A DNA stretch of 64,000 bases from RPQJ01 sp041910015. GTDB lineage: Bacteria; Pseudomonadota; Gammaproteobacteria; Steroidobacterales; Steroidobacteraceae. The stretch spans positions 43,552 to 107,551 of the forward strand of contig JAYRRR010000021.1 of assembly GCA_041910015.1 (NCBI GenBank). Direction: 5' to 3'. Position numbers and translations under genes: made by a program. The notes below the pieces were generated by a model. That model was not told the origin of the DNA and searched no databases. It worked only from the letters and a program-made list of their open reading frames with translations. Of the stretch, positions 16,308-25,887 are shown one piece after another. Numbering within the stretch: position 1 is the stretch's first letter; each line of letters opens with the position of its first letter.

Positions 16308-16336
16308 AAAAAAAGGCCGCAGAGAGTAGGGTCTGC
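16308..16336 (-). terminator. possible Rho-independent terminator of the sensor kinase gene
   Basis: On the minus strand, GCAGA, an 8-base loop, TCTGC, then GGCC and seven T residues. The stem is only 5 bp but the T7 run is exceptional in this GC-rich window, and it lies between the end of the kinase gene (16365) and the start of the UPF0114 gene (16286). Confidence 0.4.
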
Positions 16337-16364
16337 CGCGCCGCTTGCCAAGCCCGGCCGCCCG

Positions 16365-18710
16365 TCACGGCAGCGAGGTGAGCTTGCGGTACAGCCCGGT
16401 GTCCCGCGGCGGCAGCGGCTCCGGCGGACTCGCGGCCGGCAGCGTCACCACGAATGCCGAGCCCTGGCCGGGCTCGCTCGTCGCCTCGATGTCGCCGCCG
16501 AGCGCGCGCGCGAGGTGGCGGGAGATGACCAGGCCGAGACCCGTGCCTTCGCGATGCCGGCGCTGGGCATCGGCGCCCTGCATGAAAGGCCGGAACAGGT
16601 TGGCCATGTCCCCGGCGGGGATGCCCGGGCCGGTGTCGCGCACCTCGATCGTCACGGCCGGCCCGGATGCCCGCGCCGTCAGCGTGACACCGCCGATCGC
16701 CGTGAACTTGACGGCGTTGGACACGAGGTTCGTGATGATCTGCGCGACGCGTCGCGCGTCGCTGCGGATGATGCCGACGCAGGGGTCGATGCGGCAGTCG
16801 AGCGTCAGCCCCTTCGCGTCGGACTGCGGCTTCAGCGCCTGCACGCGCCGCTCGAGCAGGTCGCGCAGGTCGAACGGCTCGACGTTCAACTGCAGCCGGC
16901 CGGCCTCGATGCGCGACAGGTCGAGCATCTCGTTGATGAGGTCGAGCAGCAGCCTGGCGGATTCGTGCACGATCGCGAGCTGCTTGCGCTGGTCGTCGTT
17001 CAGCGGGCCGGACAGTTCCTGCAGCACGATGTCCGTGAAGCCGATGATCGAGTTGAGCGGCGTGCGCAGCTCGTGCGAGATCGTCGACAGGAACGCTGTC
17101 TTGGCGCGATCGGCCTGCTCGGCGCGGTCGCGTGCGACGGTGAGCTCCTGTGTGCGCAGCGCCACCGTCTGCTCGAGACGGGTGTTCGCTTCGGTGGCCT
17201 CGCGCTGCGCGCGACGCAGATCGGTGATCTCGGTCGAAACCCCGCCCACCGCGTACACCCGGCCCTGCAGATCGCGCAGCGGGAACTTCACGGCGAGAAA
17301 GACCCTTTCGTCGGCGCCACCGCCGATCGATTCCTGGACGAACAGGGTCTCGCCGGAGCCGAACACCCTGGCGTCGGACTCACGGTGGGCCGCGGCCAGC
17401 CCGGCCGGCCAGACTTCGGCACGCGAACGTCCGATGAGCTGCTCGCGCGGCCGCCCGGCGATGCGGGCCCCGGCCGTGTTGACCATCAGCACGCCGCCCT
17501 CGGCGTCGACGGCGTAGATCGGCGTCGCGCTCGCGTCGATCACCGTCTGCAGCAGGTTGCGGCTCTCGTCGAGTTCCTTGCGCACCTCGCGCGCCTCGAG
17601 ACCGAACCCGACCTCCTCGGCGATTTCCTCGAGCGTGGCAACGATCTGCGGGTCGAAGAAGTTGCGCTCCGTCGAATAGACGGCCAGCGCGCCGACGACG
17701 GTGTCGCGCATGTGCACGGGCACGCTGGCGCAGGCGCCGATGCCGGCCCGTCGCGCGTGCTCGCGCCAGTGCTCGGCACTCGGGTCGTTCGGGAAGTCGT
17801 TGACCAGCACCGTGCGCGCCTCGCGCAGCGTGCGGCCGACCGGACCGCGGCCGCCCGGATGGTCTGCGAGCGTCGAAACCTCGATCACGTCGAGATAGCC
17901 GACGTCGGCGCCATAACGCGCGGCCTCGCGGACTGTACCGTCCGGGCCGGGTTCCGCGAACCAGGCGAAGAGGAAATGGCCGTGCTGCACCGCGAGCGAC
18001 ACGATCTCCTCGTACAGCCGCTGGCGGTCCGGATGGCGTGCGACGGCCTGGCTGCACCGTGACAGCATGTCGTACAGGTCGCGCTGGCGCTCGAGACGGC
18101 GACGCGCCGCGATCTGCTCGGTCTGGTCGCGCACGATGCTCTGGACGTAGTGGTGGCCCTGGAACTCGACGCGCCAGGAGCTGATTTCGACCGGAAGCTC
18201 GCTGCCGTCGCTACGCACGTGGCGGGTTACATAGGTCAGGCTGCCGCGCGCGAGTATCTGGCCGAACGGCGCAGCGGCGTCGGCACGGTCCGCCGGCGCG
18301 CACAGGTCGACGACCGTCATGTCGAGCAGCGTGTCGCGCGGACGGCCGTACATCGCGACAGCGCGTTCGTTGCAGTCGAGGATGCGGCCGGCCGGGTCGA
18401 GCAGCAGGATCGCGTCGCTTGCGAACCGGCTCATCCACGACAGGCGTTCGGCGGCGAACCCCGCGCGGGATTCGACGCCCGACAGCAGCGCCGCGTGACG
18501 ACGCTGTTCGCCGCGCCACCAGAGCGCGAGGATCAGCGAGGTAAAGGCGACGAACGCGAAGCCCTTCATGGTCCCGACGATCAGCAGCAGGCGCGGCGCA
18601 TCGCGGAACAGCCAGCCGATGACGCTGTCGGAGGCGAGGATCCACGCCACGCCGAAGGCGAGGTAGAGCAGCGGGAACCAGCGGGTCGAACGTGGCGGCG
18701 GTGTGGGCAT
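16365..18710 (-). CDS. membrane sensor histidine kinase (PAS-GAF-PAS-HisKA-HATPase)
   Basis: 781 residues. Two N-terminal membrane helices (about 10-32 and 42-65), a PAS domain (about 88-205, ILLLDPAGRILDCNERAVAMYG), a GAF domain (about 215-370), a second PAS domain (about 375-500), a coiled linker, HisKA with phospho-acceptor His546 (STISHELRTPLN), and HATPase with N box TNLVSNAVKF, DTGPGIP and GTGLGL. A hybrid receiver is absent, and no response regulator gene is adjacent, so it is an orphan kinase. The ligand or signal is unknown. Divergent from nadA. Confidence 0.92.
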   Translation of the reverse strand: MPTPPPRSTRWFPLLYLAFGVAWILASDSVIGWLFRDAPRLLLIVGTMKGFAFVAFTSLILALWWRGEQRRHAALLSGVESRAGFAAERLSWMSRFASDAILLLDPAGRILDCNERAVAMYGRPRDTLLDMTVVDLCAPADRADAAAPFGQILARGSLTYVTRHVRSDGSELPVEISSWRVEFQGHHYVQSIVRDQTEQIAARRRLERQRDLYDMLSRCSQAVARHPDRQRLYEEIVSLAVQHGHFLFAWFAEPGPDGTVREAARYGADVGYLDVIEVSTLADHPGGRGPVGRTLREARTVLVNDFPNDPSAEHWREHARRAGIGACASVPVHMRDTVVGALAVYSTERNFFDPQIVATLEEIAEEVGFGLEAREVRKELDESRNLLQTVIDASATPIYAVDAEGGVLMVNTAGARIAGRPREQLIGRSRAEVWPAGLAAAHRESDARVFGSGETLFVQESIGGGADERVFLAVKFPLRDLQGRVYAVGGVSTEITDLRRAQREATEANTRLEQTVALRTQELTVARDRAEQADRAKTAFLSTISHELRTPLNSIIGFTDIVLQELSGPLNDDQRKQLAIVHESARLLLDLINEMLDLSRIEAGRLQLNVEPFDLRDLLERRVQALKPQSDAKGLTLDCRIDPCVGIIRSDARRVAQIITNLVSNAVKFTAIGGVTLTARASGPAVTIEVRDTGPGIPAGDMANLFRPFMQGADAQRRHREGTGLGLVISRHLARALGGDIEATSEPGQGSAFVVTLPAASPPEPLPPRDTGLYRKLTSLP

Positions 18711-18768
18711 GCGGGCCGAAGATACCGCCAGTTCCGGGCGGGCGCGAGATATACGGGCCCGGCTCCGC

Positions 18769-18774
18769 TAGAAT
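18769..18774 (+). promoter_or_regulatory. -10 box (TAGAAT) of the nadA-nadB operon
   Basis: TAGAAT in the sequence CCGCTAGAATGACC. The same CTAGAAT context precedes the secreted amidohydrolase gene at 58802. If used, the leader to the GTG start of nadA is about 40 nt and contains CGGAAC as a ribosome site. No good -35 is visible. Confidence 0.45.
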
Positions 18775-18817
18775 GACCAGTTCCTGGCAGCGCAGCCTGC
18801 CGCAACGGAACCCGTCC

Positions 18818-19885
18818 GTGCCCACCGCCCAAGAGATCTACCGCAACCTGCAGGTGAAACTCGGTGACGTCCTGCCCGACGCCGAACTGCTGCTCAAGGC
18901 CGAAGTCGCGGCCGAGGTGTCGCGGCTCAAGGCCGAGCGCGACGCCGTCATCCTCGGTCACAACTACATGGAGCCCGCGCTGTTCCACACGGTGCCGGAC
19001 TACCAGGGCGACTCCCTGGAACTCAGCCGCCGCGCCGCCGAGACCGACAGGTCGGTCATCGTGTTCTGCGGCGTGCGGTTCATGGCCGAGACGGCAAAGA
19101 TCCTGAACCCGGGCAAGACCGTACTGCTGCCGACCGAGCGGGGCGGCTGCTCGCTGGCGGAGAGCATCACCGCGGCCGACGTGCGCGCGCTGCGGGCCGC
19201 CTACCCGGGCGTGCCGATCGTCACCTACATCAACACCTACGCCGAGGTGAAGGCAGAGTGCGACATCTGCTGCACGTCGAGCAATGCGGCGGCGGTCGTC
19301 GAATCGCTGAAGTCCGACACGGTGATCTTCCTGCCGGACGAGTATCTTGCCCGCAACGTCGCCCGCGAGACCCGACGGCACGTGATCGTGCCGTCGGTGC
19401 TGCCCCGGTCGTCGAACGGCGTCGGGGCGGCCGACGACACGACGGTCGAGCACACGATGATCGCCTGGAAGGGCCGCTGCGAGGTGCACGAGCTCTTCAC
19501 GCCGCAGGACGTCGACGACGTGCGGCGGCAGTTCCCGGACGTTTTCATCCTCGCGCATCCCGAGTGCAGCCCCGAAGTCGTGGCCAGGGCCGACTATTCC
19601 GGCAGCACCACCGCGATGATCAAGGCGGTCGAGAAGTCGAAGGCCAAGCGCTTCCTGCTGCTGACGGAGTGCTCCATGGGCGACAACATCGTCGCCGCCA
19701 ACCCCGGCAAGGAGATGCTGCGGCTCTGCAGCCACCGCTGCCCGCACATGAGCGAGATCACGCTCGAGCACACGCGCGACTCGCTGCGGCACATGCGCTG
19801 GCAGATCGAGATACCGGAGGACGTCCGCGTACGCGCGCTGCGCTCCGTCGAGCGCATGCTGGCCGTCGGGCCGAAAATCGATTGA
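18818..19885 (+). CDS. nadA: quinolinate synthase
   Basis: 355 residues from GTG 18818; the ATG at 18773 would add 15 unconserved residues but falls within a likely -10 box. Conserved NadA features: ILGHNYMEPALFHTVPDYQGDSLELSR, FCGVRFMAETAKIL, and the three Cys that hold the catalytic 4Fe-4S cluster, in RGGCSLAES, ECDICCTSSN and LCSHRCPHM. Condenses iminoaspartate from NadB with DHAP to give quinolinate for NAD synthesis; cytosolic, oxygen-sensitive cluster. The stop overlaps the TTG start of nadB (TTGA). nadC is not in the window. Confidence 0.94.
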   Translation: MPTAQEIYRNLQVKLGDVLPDAELLLKAEVAAEVSRLKAERDAVILGHNYMEPALFHTVPDYQGDSLELSRRAAETDRSVIVFCGVRFMAETAKILNPGKTVLLPTERGGCSLAESITAADVRALRAAYPGVPIVTYINTYAEVKAECDICCTSSNAAAVVESLKSDTVIFLPDEYLARNVARETRRHVIVPSVLPRSSNGVGAADDTTVEHTMIAWKGRCEVHELFTPQDVDDVRRQFPDVFILAHPECSPEVVARADYSGSTTAMIKAVEKSKAKRFLLLTECSMGDNIVAANPGKEMLRLCSHRCPHMSEITLEHTRDSLRHMRWQIEIPEDVRVRALRSVERMLAVGPKID

Positions 19886-21450
19886 GCGACCCGCTGCAGA
19901 CCGACGTCCTGGTCATCGGCTGCGGCATCGGCGGCGGCACGGCGGCGCTCGAACTCGCCGAGGCCGGTCTCAACGTCGTCGTCGTGACCCGCGCCGACCG
20001 GCCCGAGGAATCGAATACCTACTGGGCGCAGGGTGGTGTCATCTTCCGCGGCGAGCAGGATTCGCCGGAACTGCTGGCCCGGGACATCGTCGAGGCGGGC
20101 GCGGGCCTGTGTCACGAGGGCGCGGTGCGCACGCTCGCGACGCTCGGGCCGCCGCTGGTGCAGTCGCTGCTGATCGACCGGCTCGGCGTGCCGTTCGACC
20201 GCCTGCCGGACGGCCGGCTCGCGCTCGGGCGCGAGGGCGGACATTCCGTCGCGCGCATCGTCCACGCCACGGATGCGACGGGCCGGGCGATCGAAAACGC
20301 CATCGTCGAGTCGCTGCGGTGTCATCCGCGGGTGACGCTGCTCACGGACCGCACGGCCGTCGACCTGCTCACGCCCGCGCACCACGGCTGCGACCGGCGC
20401 GCCATCTACGAGCCGCTCTCGTGTGTGGGTGCCTACGTGCTCGACCAGCGCAGCGGTTCCGTCGAGCGCGTGCTCGCGCGCGCCACGATCCTGGCGACCG
20501 GCGGGCTCGGGCAGATTTTCCTGCGCACGACCAATCCCGCGGGGGCGCGCGGCGATGGCCTGGCGATGGCGTATCGCGCCGGCGCGCGCGTCATCAACAC
20601 CGAATACGTCCAGTTCCATCCGACGGCGTTCTATCGCCCGAACGCGCCCTGCTTCCTGATCACCGAGGCCGTGCGCGGCGCGGGCGCGCGCCTCGTGGAC
20701 GAGCAGCGCGTGCCGTTCATGGATCGCTACGACGTGAAGTGGAAGGACCTCGCGCCGCGCGATGTCGTGGCCCGCAGCATCCACGCCGAGATGCTGCGGC
20801 GGGGCGTTCCCAACGTGTACCTCGACGTTGGCTCCTACGTGCCGGCGCAGCGCATCCGCGCGGAGTTTCCCGAGATGTACCGCGGCTGCCTCGAATACGG
20901 CATCGATATCACGCGCGACCTGCTGCCGGTGGTGCCCGCTGCGCACTACTCGTGCGGTGGCGTCTGGGTCGACGAGGACGGTGCGACGACGGTCGACCGG
21001 CTGTATGCGGTCGGCGAGGTCGCGTGCTCCGGGCTGCACGGCGCCAACCGGCTCGCGAGCACGTCGCTGCTCGAAGGTCTGGTCTGGGGTCATCGCTCGG
21101 CGAATCGCATCGTCGAGCGGCTGGCGTCCGGCAACGGCGCACGCTACGAGGACATTCCGCCCTGGGTCCCGACCGGCACCGAAGCGCCGGACCCCGCGCT
21201 GATCGCGCAGGACGTGAGTTCGCTCCAGCACATCATGTGGAACTACGTCGGGCTGGTGCGCACGCGGTGGCGTCTGGCGCGCGCGATCAACGACCTGCGC
21301 AACCTCGAGCTCGAGGTCGAGCGCTTCTACCGCGCCGCGGCCATGACCGACGCGCTGATCGGTCTGCGCAACGCGGTGCGCGTCGCGCTGATCGTCACGC
21401 TCGCGGCGTGGGAGAACCCCGTGAGCCGCGGCTGTCACTATCGCGAGTGA
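19882..21450 (+). CDS. nadB: L-aspartate oxidase
   Basis: 522 residues starting with TTG inside the nadA stop codon, so expression should be coupled. FAD-binding VLVIGCGIGGGTAALELAEAG, then NTYWAQGGV, RIVHATDATGRAIENA, LATGGLGQIF, QFHPTAFY and the family hallmark HYSCGGVWVDEDGAT, followed by GLHGANRLASTSLLEGLVWG. Oxidises aspartate to iminoaspartate using oxygen or fumarate, supplying NadA. Length is normal. It ends 2 bp before the stop of the convergent peptidase gene. Confidence 0.95.
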   Translation: MSDPLQTDVLVIGCGIGGGTAALELAEAGLNVVVVTRADRPEESNTYWAQGGVIFRGEQDSPELLARDIVEAGAGLCHEGAVRTLATLGPPLVQSLLIDRLGVPFDRLPDGRLALGREGGHSVARIVHATDATGRAIENAIVESLRCHPRVTLLTDRTAVDLLTPAHHGCDRRAIYEPLSCVGAYVLDQRSGSVERVLARATILATGGLGQIFLRTTNPAGARGDGLAMAYRAGARVINTEYVQFHPTAFYRPNAPCFLITEAVRGAGARLVDEQRVPFMDRYDVKWKDLAPRDVVARSIHAEMLRRGVPNVYLDVGSYVPAQRIRAEFPEMYRGCLEYGIDITRDLLPVVPAAHYSCGGVWVDEDGATTVDRLYAVGEVACSGLHGANRLASTSLLEGLVWGHRSANRIVERLASGNGARYEDIPPWVPTGTEAPDPALIAQDVSSLQHIMWNYVGLVRTRWRLARAINDLRNLELEVERFYRAAAMTDALIGLRNAVRVALIVTLAAWENPVSRGCHYRE

Positions 21451-21452
21451 CT

Positions 21453-23018
21453 TCAGAGCCTGTCGGTGGCGCGAATGAATCCGACCAGGTCGTCGCGGAA
21501 CTTCCTCATCGACGGCCCGTGCACGTACATCATGTGGCCTGCCTCGTAGTACTCGAGCCGGATGCGCTGGCGCGCGTCGGGTGTGATGTCGAGGTGGTCG
21601 AGGTCGATCTTCGTGCCGAGCACCGGCGTCGCGAGGTCGTACCAGCCCTGCTGCACGAGCACGTGCAGGCCCGGGTTCATGGTCATCGCCATCGCGAGGT
21701 CCGGCACGGTGTTGGCGACCGGCGACATCCAGCCGTTGTTGCCGGGCTTCTGGTGCTTCCAGTTCCACTCGATGTCGAACGCCGAGACGCGGTATTCCTC
21801 CTCGCGCCCGAATTTCAGCTCGTCGTGCAGGTAGCCGAGGAACGCCGCCGTGAACGCCGGGCCGACCGCGGGAAAGAACGGGTCGTAGTCCATCTCCCCG
21901 GCGAGCGGGTTCATCGACGGGCCAAGATAACGCGAGTCGATGCGGCCGGCGATGACGCGATCGTCGCGTTTCAGTTCCTGCAGGAACTGCACGTGGCTCA
22001 CCCGCAGGTCCGCCCGCTCCCAGAACCCGGGCGTCGTGCCGGTGTAGCGGGCGAGCTTCGCCGCCACGGCCTGCTTCTCGGCGTCGGGGATCACGTAGCC
22101 CTTCGCCAGTGCGGGCAGGTATTCCTCGCGCGCGAAGCGCTCGACCCCGGTCACGTATTCGCCGACCGTGGCCGGCTTGTCGGCGACCAGCCCGTGGTAC
22201 CAGGCCGTGGCCGCCAGCGTCGGGAAGTAGGCGACGTGCGCGACGTCGATCTCGTCGCCATCGATGCCCGTCTCGGCATTGAGGAACGGCGAGACGCAGA
22301 CGAGCCCGTTCAGGTTCATGCCGTGCACGGCCTGCAGGTGGTAGGCCAGTCCTGCGCCGCGCATGCCGCCGTAGCTCTCGCCCAGCACGTACTTCGGCGA
22401 GCCCCAGCGGCCGTTCTCCGACACGTACTTCTTGATGAACTGGCCGACGGACCGGATGTCCTCGTCGACGCCGTGGAAATCGGCCGGCTTCGCGTCGCCG
22501 AGCGGCTTGCTGAAGCCCGTGCCGACCGGATCGATCATCACGATGTCGGTCACGTCGAGCGGCGAGTATTCGTTGTCGACGATCTGCACCGGTGGCGGCG
22601 CGGCGTAGCCGGGGTCGTTCACGACGACGCGGCGCGGCCCCATGATGCCCATGTGCAGCCAGATCGACGACGAGCCGGGGCCGCCGTTGAACGCGAACGT
22701 GACCGGACGTCGCGAGAGGTCCTTGACGCCGTCGAGCGTGTACGCGGTGTACCCGAAGCGTGCCGCGGGCTTGTCTTCCGCGTTCTTGAGGATGAACCAG
22801 CCGGCCGTCGCGGTGTAGTGGATCGTCCTGCCGTCGATCGTGACCTGGTGGCGGGTTGCCGACGATGCCGGGGCCAGTGGCGGTTCGTCGGCGGCAGGCC
22901 CGGACTCCGGTCTGGCCACGGCGGACTTGCCGGTGGCCTCGTCGGCCGCGAGCAGGACGCCGACCGGCAACAGGACCGAGACGGCGGCGAGCACGAGCAA
23001 GCTGGGCGATGCACGCAT
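21453..23018 (-). CDS. secreted S10-family serine carboxypeptidase-like peptidase
   Basis: 521 residues. N-terminal signal peptide (SLLVLAAVSVLLPVGVLLAAD). Alpha/beta-hydrolase features of S10 peptidases: FNGGPGSSSIWLHMG oxyanion region, VDEDIRSVGQFI, the nucleophile motif VLGESYGGMRG and, at the C-terminus, YYEAGHMMYVH with the catalytic His. Expected to remove C-terminal residues from peptides in the periplasm. ATG 23018 is preferred to an in-frame upstream ATG because GGAG lies 8-11 bp before it and the signal peptide begins there. Convergent with nadB with almost no gap. Confidence 0.88.
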   Translation of the reverse strand: MRASPSLLVLAAVSVLLPVGVLLAADEATGKSAVARPESGPAADEPPLAPASSATRHQVTIDGRTIHYTATAGWFILKNAEDKPAARFGYTAYTLDGVKDLSRRPVTFAFNGGPGSSSIWLHMGIMGPRRVVVNDPGYAAPPPVQIVDNEYSPLDVTDIVMIDPVGTGFSKPLGDAKPADFHGVDEDIRSVGQFIKKYVSENGRWGSPKYVLGESYGGMRGAGLAYHLQAVHGMNLNGLVCVSPFLNAETGIDGDEIDVAHVAYFPTLAATAWYHGLVADKPATVGEYVTGVERFAREEYLPALAKGYVIPDAEKQAVAAKLARYTGTTPGFWERADLRVSHVQFLQELKRDDRVIAGRIDSRYLGPSMNPLAGEMDYDPFFPAVGPAFTAAFLGYLHDELKFGREEEYRVSAFDIEWNWKHQKPGNNGWMSPVANTVPDLAMAMTMNPGLHVLVQQGWYDLATPVLGTKIDLDHLDITPDARQRIRLEYYEAGHMMYVHGPSMRKFRDDLVGFIRATDRL

Positions 23019-23117
23019 GCGGAAGACTCCGGGTGCTGGAATGAAGTCCCCAAGCTGACCGTAAACCGCGCGGGTTTTCAACCCGTGACGACGACACCCG
23101 CCGAAGCGCCGCGGCAG

Positions 23118-25553
23118 TCACCCGGTCCGCGGACTGCCGCCGCCGAGCAACCGCCCGAGCTGGACGATGTCCACGGGCTTGGTCACGTGATGGTCGAAGC
23201 CGGCGTCGAGGGCGCGGCGGCGATGTTCCTGCTGTCCCCAGCCGGTCAGCGCGATGAGCGTGATGCCCGTCAGCGCCGGGTTCTGCCGCAACTGGCGCGC
23301 CACTTCGTAGCCGCTCATGTCGGGCAGCCCGAGGTCGAGGACGGCCACGTCGGGCGTGAATTCGTTCGCCGTCTGCAGCGCGGCACGGCCCGCGTACGCC
23401 ACGCGCACCTCGTGTCCCTCCAGCCCGAGCAGCAGCGCCAGACTGTCGGCGGCGTCGCGGTTGTCGTCGACGACCAGGATGTGGCGGCCCGACGTGTGCG
23501 CCGTCGGCGGGTGCTCCTCCGTCGCGGCGGCTCGTGCCGGCACGGGTGTGATGCAGGGCAGCGTCACGACGAATTCGCTGCCCGTGCCCGGCCCGTCGCT
23601 GTGGGCGCTGACGGTGCCGCCGTGACGCTCGACGAGGCCTTTCACGAGCGCGAGGCCGATGCCCAGGCCGCCGTGGCTGCGCTCGGTCGCGGACTCGACC
23701 TGCGAGAACATCGCAAAGATCGAGCCGAGCGCCTCGCGCGGAATGCCGATGCCGTCGTCGCGCACGATGATGTCGACCGAGTCGTCGTGCACCCGTGCGG
23801 CGAGCGTGATCAGCCCGCCCGCGTCGGCGTACTTCGCGGCGTTCGTCAGCAGGTTCGAGATCACCTGCCCGAGACGCAGCGGGTCGGCTTCGAGCTGCGG
23901 CGCCGGCACCGGCAGGTCGATCGCGAGGCGGATTGCGCGCGTGTCGATCAGCGGTCGCGCGACTTCCACGGCCGCCTCGACGATGGCATCAAGACTTACC
24001 CACTGCTTGCGGACCTCGAGCTTGCCCAACGTGATGCGGGCGACGTCGAGCAGGTCGTCGAGCAGCGCGGCCATGTGATCGACCTGTCGCTCGATGACTT
24101 CACGCGACCAGGCGATCTCCGCAGGGCCCGCGCCCGCGGCCCGCAGCAGTTCGGCGGCGGTGCGGATCGGCGCGAGCGGGTTGCGCAGCTCGTGGGCGAG
24201 CGTGGCGATGAAGCGGTCCTTCTTGCGGTCCGCCTCGAGCAGCGCCTCCTCCGCCTCGCGCCGGTCCGTCACGTCCATCGTGAGGCCCTGCAGACGGCAC
24301 AGTCCCCCGGTCTCGTCGAATTCGCCGACGCCGCGTTCCTGCAGCCAGACGATCCGGCCGTCGGGGTGACACACGCCGAACGTCGTTTCGTACATCGGGT
24401 TCGTGGGCGACAGGTGCGCGATCAACTGCCGCAGACGGTTGCGATCGGCCGGCAGCAGCCGCTCGAAGAACGCCGCGCCGGATTCCGAGGCGAAAGGGGC
24501 GAGGATGTGGTGCGGGTCGACGCGCGTCACGCGATCGGTGCGCGGATCCCAATCGAACGTGAAGCCACGTCCCGCGGCGAGCGCCTCGCGCATGCTGCAC
24601 TCGCTGGCCTGGGCCAGCTCCCGCGTGCGCCGCTGCTGCTCCATGACCACGCCCAGCGTCAGCGCCCACAGGCTGCTGACGAACAGGAACGCCTGCGCCA
24701 CGCCGACGCTGCCGTGGAAGATCCCGCCGCCGTGGCCGATACGCCAGACGACGACCAGCGTGAGCAGCAGCAAGGAAAGGTGGGTCCACGCCGGCTCGCT
24801 GCGGGCGGCGACGAAGAGCACCAGCGGGTAGACCAGCGCGAGCAGCAGCAGTAGTGCGAGCAGGTCGTTGCGGACCCAGTCGGCGCTGACCATCACGTAG
24901 CTGCTCACGACGATGCCGATCAGCGCCACGAACGTCGATGTGCCATCGCGCCAGGCGCGCTGCAGCGCCTGCCGCCGCATGGAGCCGAGCGCAACCACCG
25001 CCGGCGCCACGGTGAGCATGCCGATGCCACGCGAGCGGACCCACGCGTTCCAGTTGCCGAGGTAGTCCGTGCCGATTTCCGGCAGGTAATTCATGATCGC
25101 CGCGCCGACCGCGCCGCCCGCGGATACGGTGATCGCGACCGCGGCGACGAATCTCGAGACCTGGCGCAGCGTCTGCAACTGCACCGGCGCGCCAATCCAG
25201 CGCGACGCCAGCAGGGCGATCAGCCATGCCTCGGCCAGGTTCGCGACGACGAACATGAGGTTGATGGACAGCGGCCGGCCGCCCAGCAGGTTGCCGCAGA
25301 ACAGCCCGACCGCGATGGCGCCGGTGACCGGCCAGCGCTGGTGCTCGGGCGTGAGCAGGAACAGACCGGTGACGATGCCCGCGGCCGGCCAGACGACGGC
25401 TAACCCGTGCTGGCGGAACTCGAGGCCGAGCAGCGCCGCCGCCGTCACGAGCAGGGACGAGGCGATCACCGCAAACGACAGCGACCGCGTCGCCACGTCC
25501 GCGTGCCGTTCCCGTGCGCGCAATGGCGTGCGCGACCCCTCGCGAGCGCTCAA
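23118..25553 (-). CDS. MASE1-domain hybrid histidine kinase with receiver domain
   Basis: 811 residues. Residues 20-310 form an eight-helix MASE1-type membrane sensor (LAVVWPAAGIVTGLFLL, GNLLGG), followed by a PAS domain (about 325-440), HisKA with His454 (IATLAHELRNPLAPIRTAA), HATPase (NLLTNAAKYAD, DDGIGIP, GLGIGLALVKGLVERHGG) and a C-terminal receiver domain with phospho-acceptor Asp740 (VAVLDLGLPDMSGYE) and Lys in HHVTKPVD. This is a hybrid kinase whose output partner (histidine phosphotransferase or DNA-binding regulator) is not in the window. MASE1 ligands are largely unknown. Confidence 0.93.
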   Translation of the reverse strand: MSAREGSRTPLRARERHADVATRSLSFAVIASSLLVTAAALLGLEFRQHGLAVVWPAAGIVTGLFLLTPEHQRWPVTGAIAVGLFCGNLLGGRPLSINLMFVVANLAEAWLIALLASRWIGAPVQLQTLRQVSRFVAAVAITVSAGGAVGAAIMNYLPEIGTDYLGNWNAWVRSRGIGMLTVAPAVVALGSMRRQALQRAWRDGTSTFVALIGIVVSSYVMVSADWVRNDLLALLLLLALVYPLVLFVAARSEPAWTHLSLLLLTLVVVWRIGHGGGIFHGSVGVAQAFLFVSSLWALTLGVVMEQQRRTRELAQASECSMREALAAGRGFTFDWDPRTDRVTRVDPHHILAPFASESGAAFFERLLPADRNRLRQLIAHLSPTNPMYETTFGVCHPDGRIVWLQERGVGEFDETGGLCRLQGLTMDVTDRREAEEALLEADRKKDRFIATLAHELRNPLAPIRTAAELLRAAGAGPAEIAWSREVIERQVDHMAALLDDLLDVARITLGKLEVRKQWVSLDAIVEAAVEVARPLIDTRAIRLAIDLPVPAPQLEADPLRLGQVISNLLTNAAKYADAGGLITLAARVHDDSVDIIVRDDGIGIPREALGSIFAMFSQVESATERSHGGLGIGLALVKGLVERHGGTVSAHSDGPGTGSEFVVTLPCITPVPARAAATEEHPPTAHTSGRHILVVDDNRDAADSLALLLGLEGHEVRVAYAGRAALQTANEFTPDVAVLDLGLPDMSGYEVARQLRQNPALTGITLIALTGWGQQEHRRRALDAGFDHHVTKPVDIVQLGRLLGGGSPRTG

Positions 25554-25887
25554 GGCGGCGTCTCCGTTGGCTCCCCGCGACGATCATACCGCCTCGCCCG
25601 CGGCAGAAACGCCCGGCCTGGCGACCCAGCGGCGTTGCACGGGGCACGTGACAGATTTCTTGCCGTCCCCGCGTGCCGCCCGCACGGCGACGCGATCAGT
25701 CGAGCACCTCGAATGCCACGCCCGAATGCGAGCGCCGTCGCTCGAGCAACCGGTCGTCGACAATCGTCCCTGGCGTCCAGAATCCGCCGCGCACCTGCCA
25801 CCAGCACCAGGGGAAACGGTCATGGCCGGTACGCCCGTCCGCGAGCCGCGGCTTTACGCCGGCCCGTCTCGGTGCAACCATCCGGCC
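25554..25887. other. 334-bp divergent intergenic region
   Basis: Lies between the hybrid kinase start (minus strand) and the META lipoprotein start (plus strand). I see no clear promoter hexamers, repeat or hairpin of note. It does contain one small minus-strand open frame with coding-like third-position bias, listed separately. Confidence 0.5.
25696..25881 (-). CDS. possible small ORF, unknown
   Basis: A 61-codon frame inside the divergent gap. Its second half has the GC-rich third positions of real genes here and an unusual Trp/Cys cluster (FPWCWWQVRGGFWTPG), followed by TIVDDRLLERR. No ribosome site is obvious, and the first 20 residues are Arg-rich, so a later start is possible. I do not recognise a family; it could be a chance frame or the remnant of a longer gene. 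Confidence 0.3.
   Translation of the reverse strand: MVAPRRAGVKPRLADGRTGHDRFPWCWWQVRGGFWTPGTIVDDRLLERRRSHSGVAFEVLD

Noticed and set aside
18773..18817. ATG at 18773 as start of nadA
   Set aside because: It overlaps a TAGAAT -10-like box and adds 15 unconserved residues; GTG 18818 has a ribosome-like CGGAAC before it. Not excluded experimentally.
19594..24854. Long open frames antisense to nadB, the S10 peptidase and the hybrid kinase
   Set aside because: Same shadow effect; low-complexity Arg/Asp/Val composition, no ribosome sites, and the opposite strands encode recognisable enzymes.
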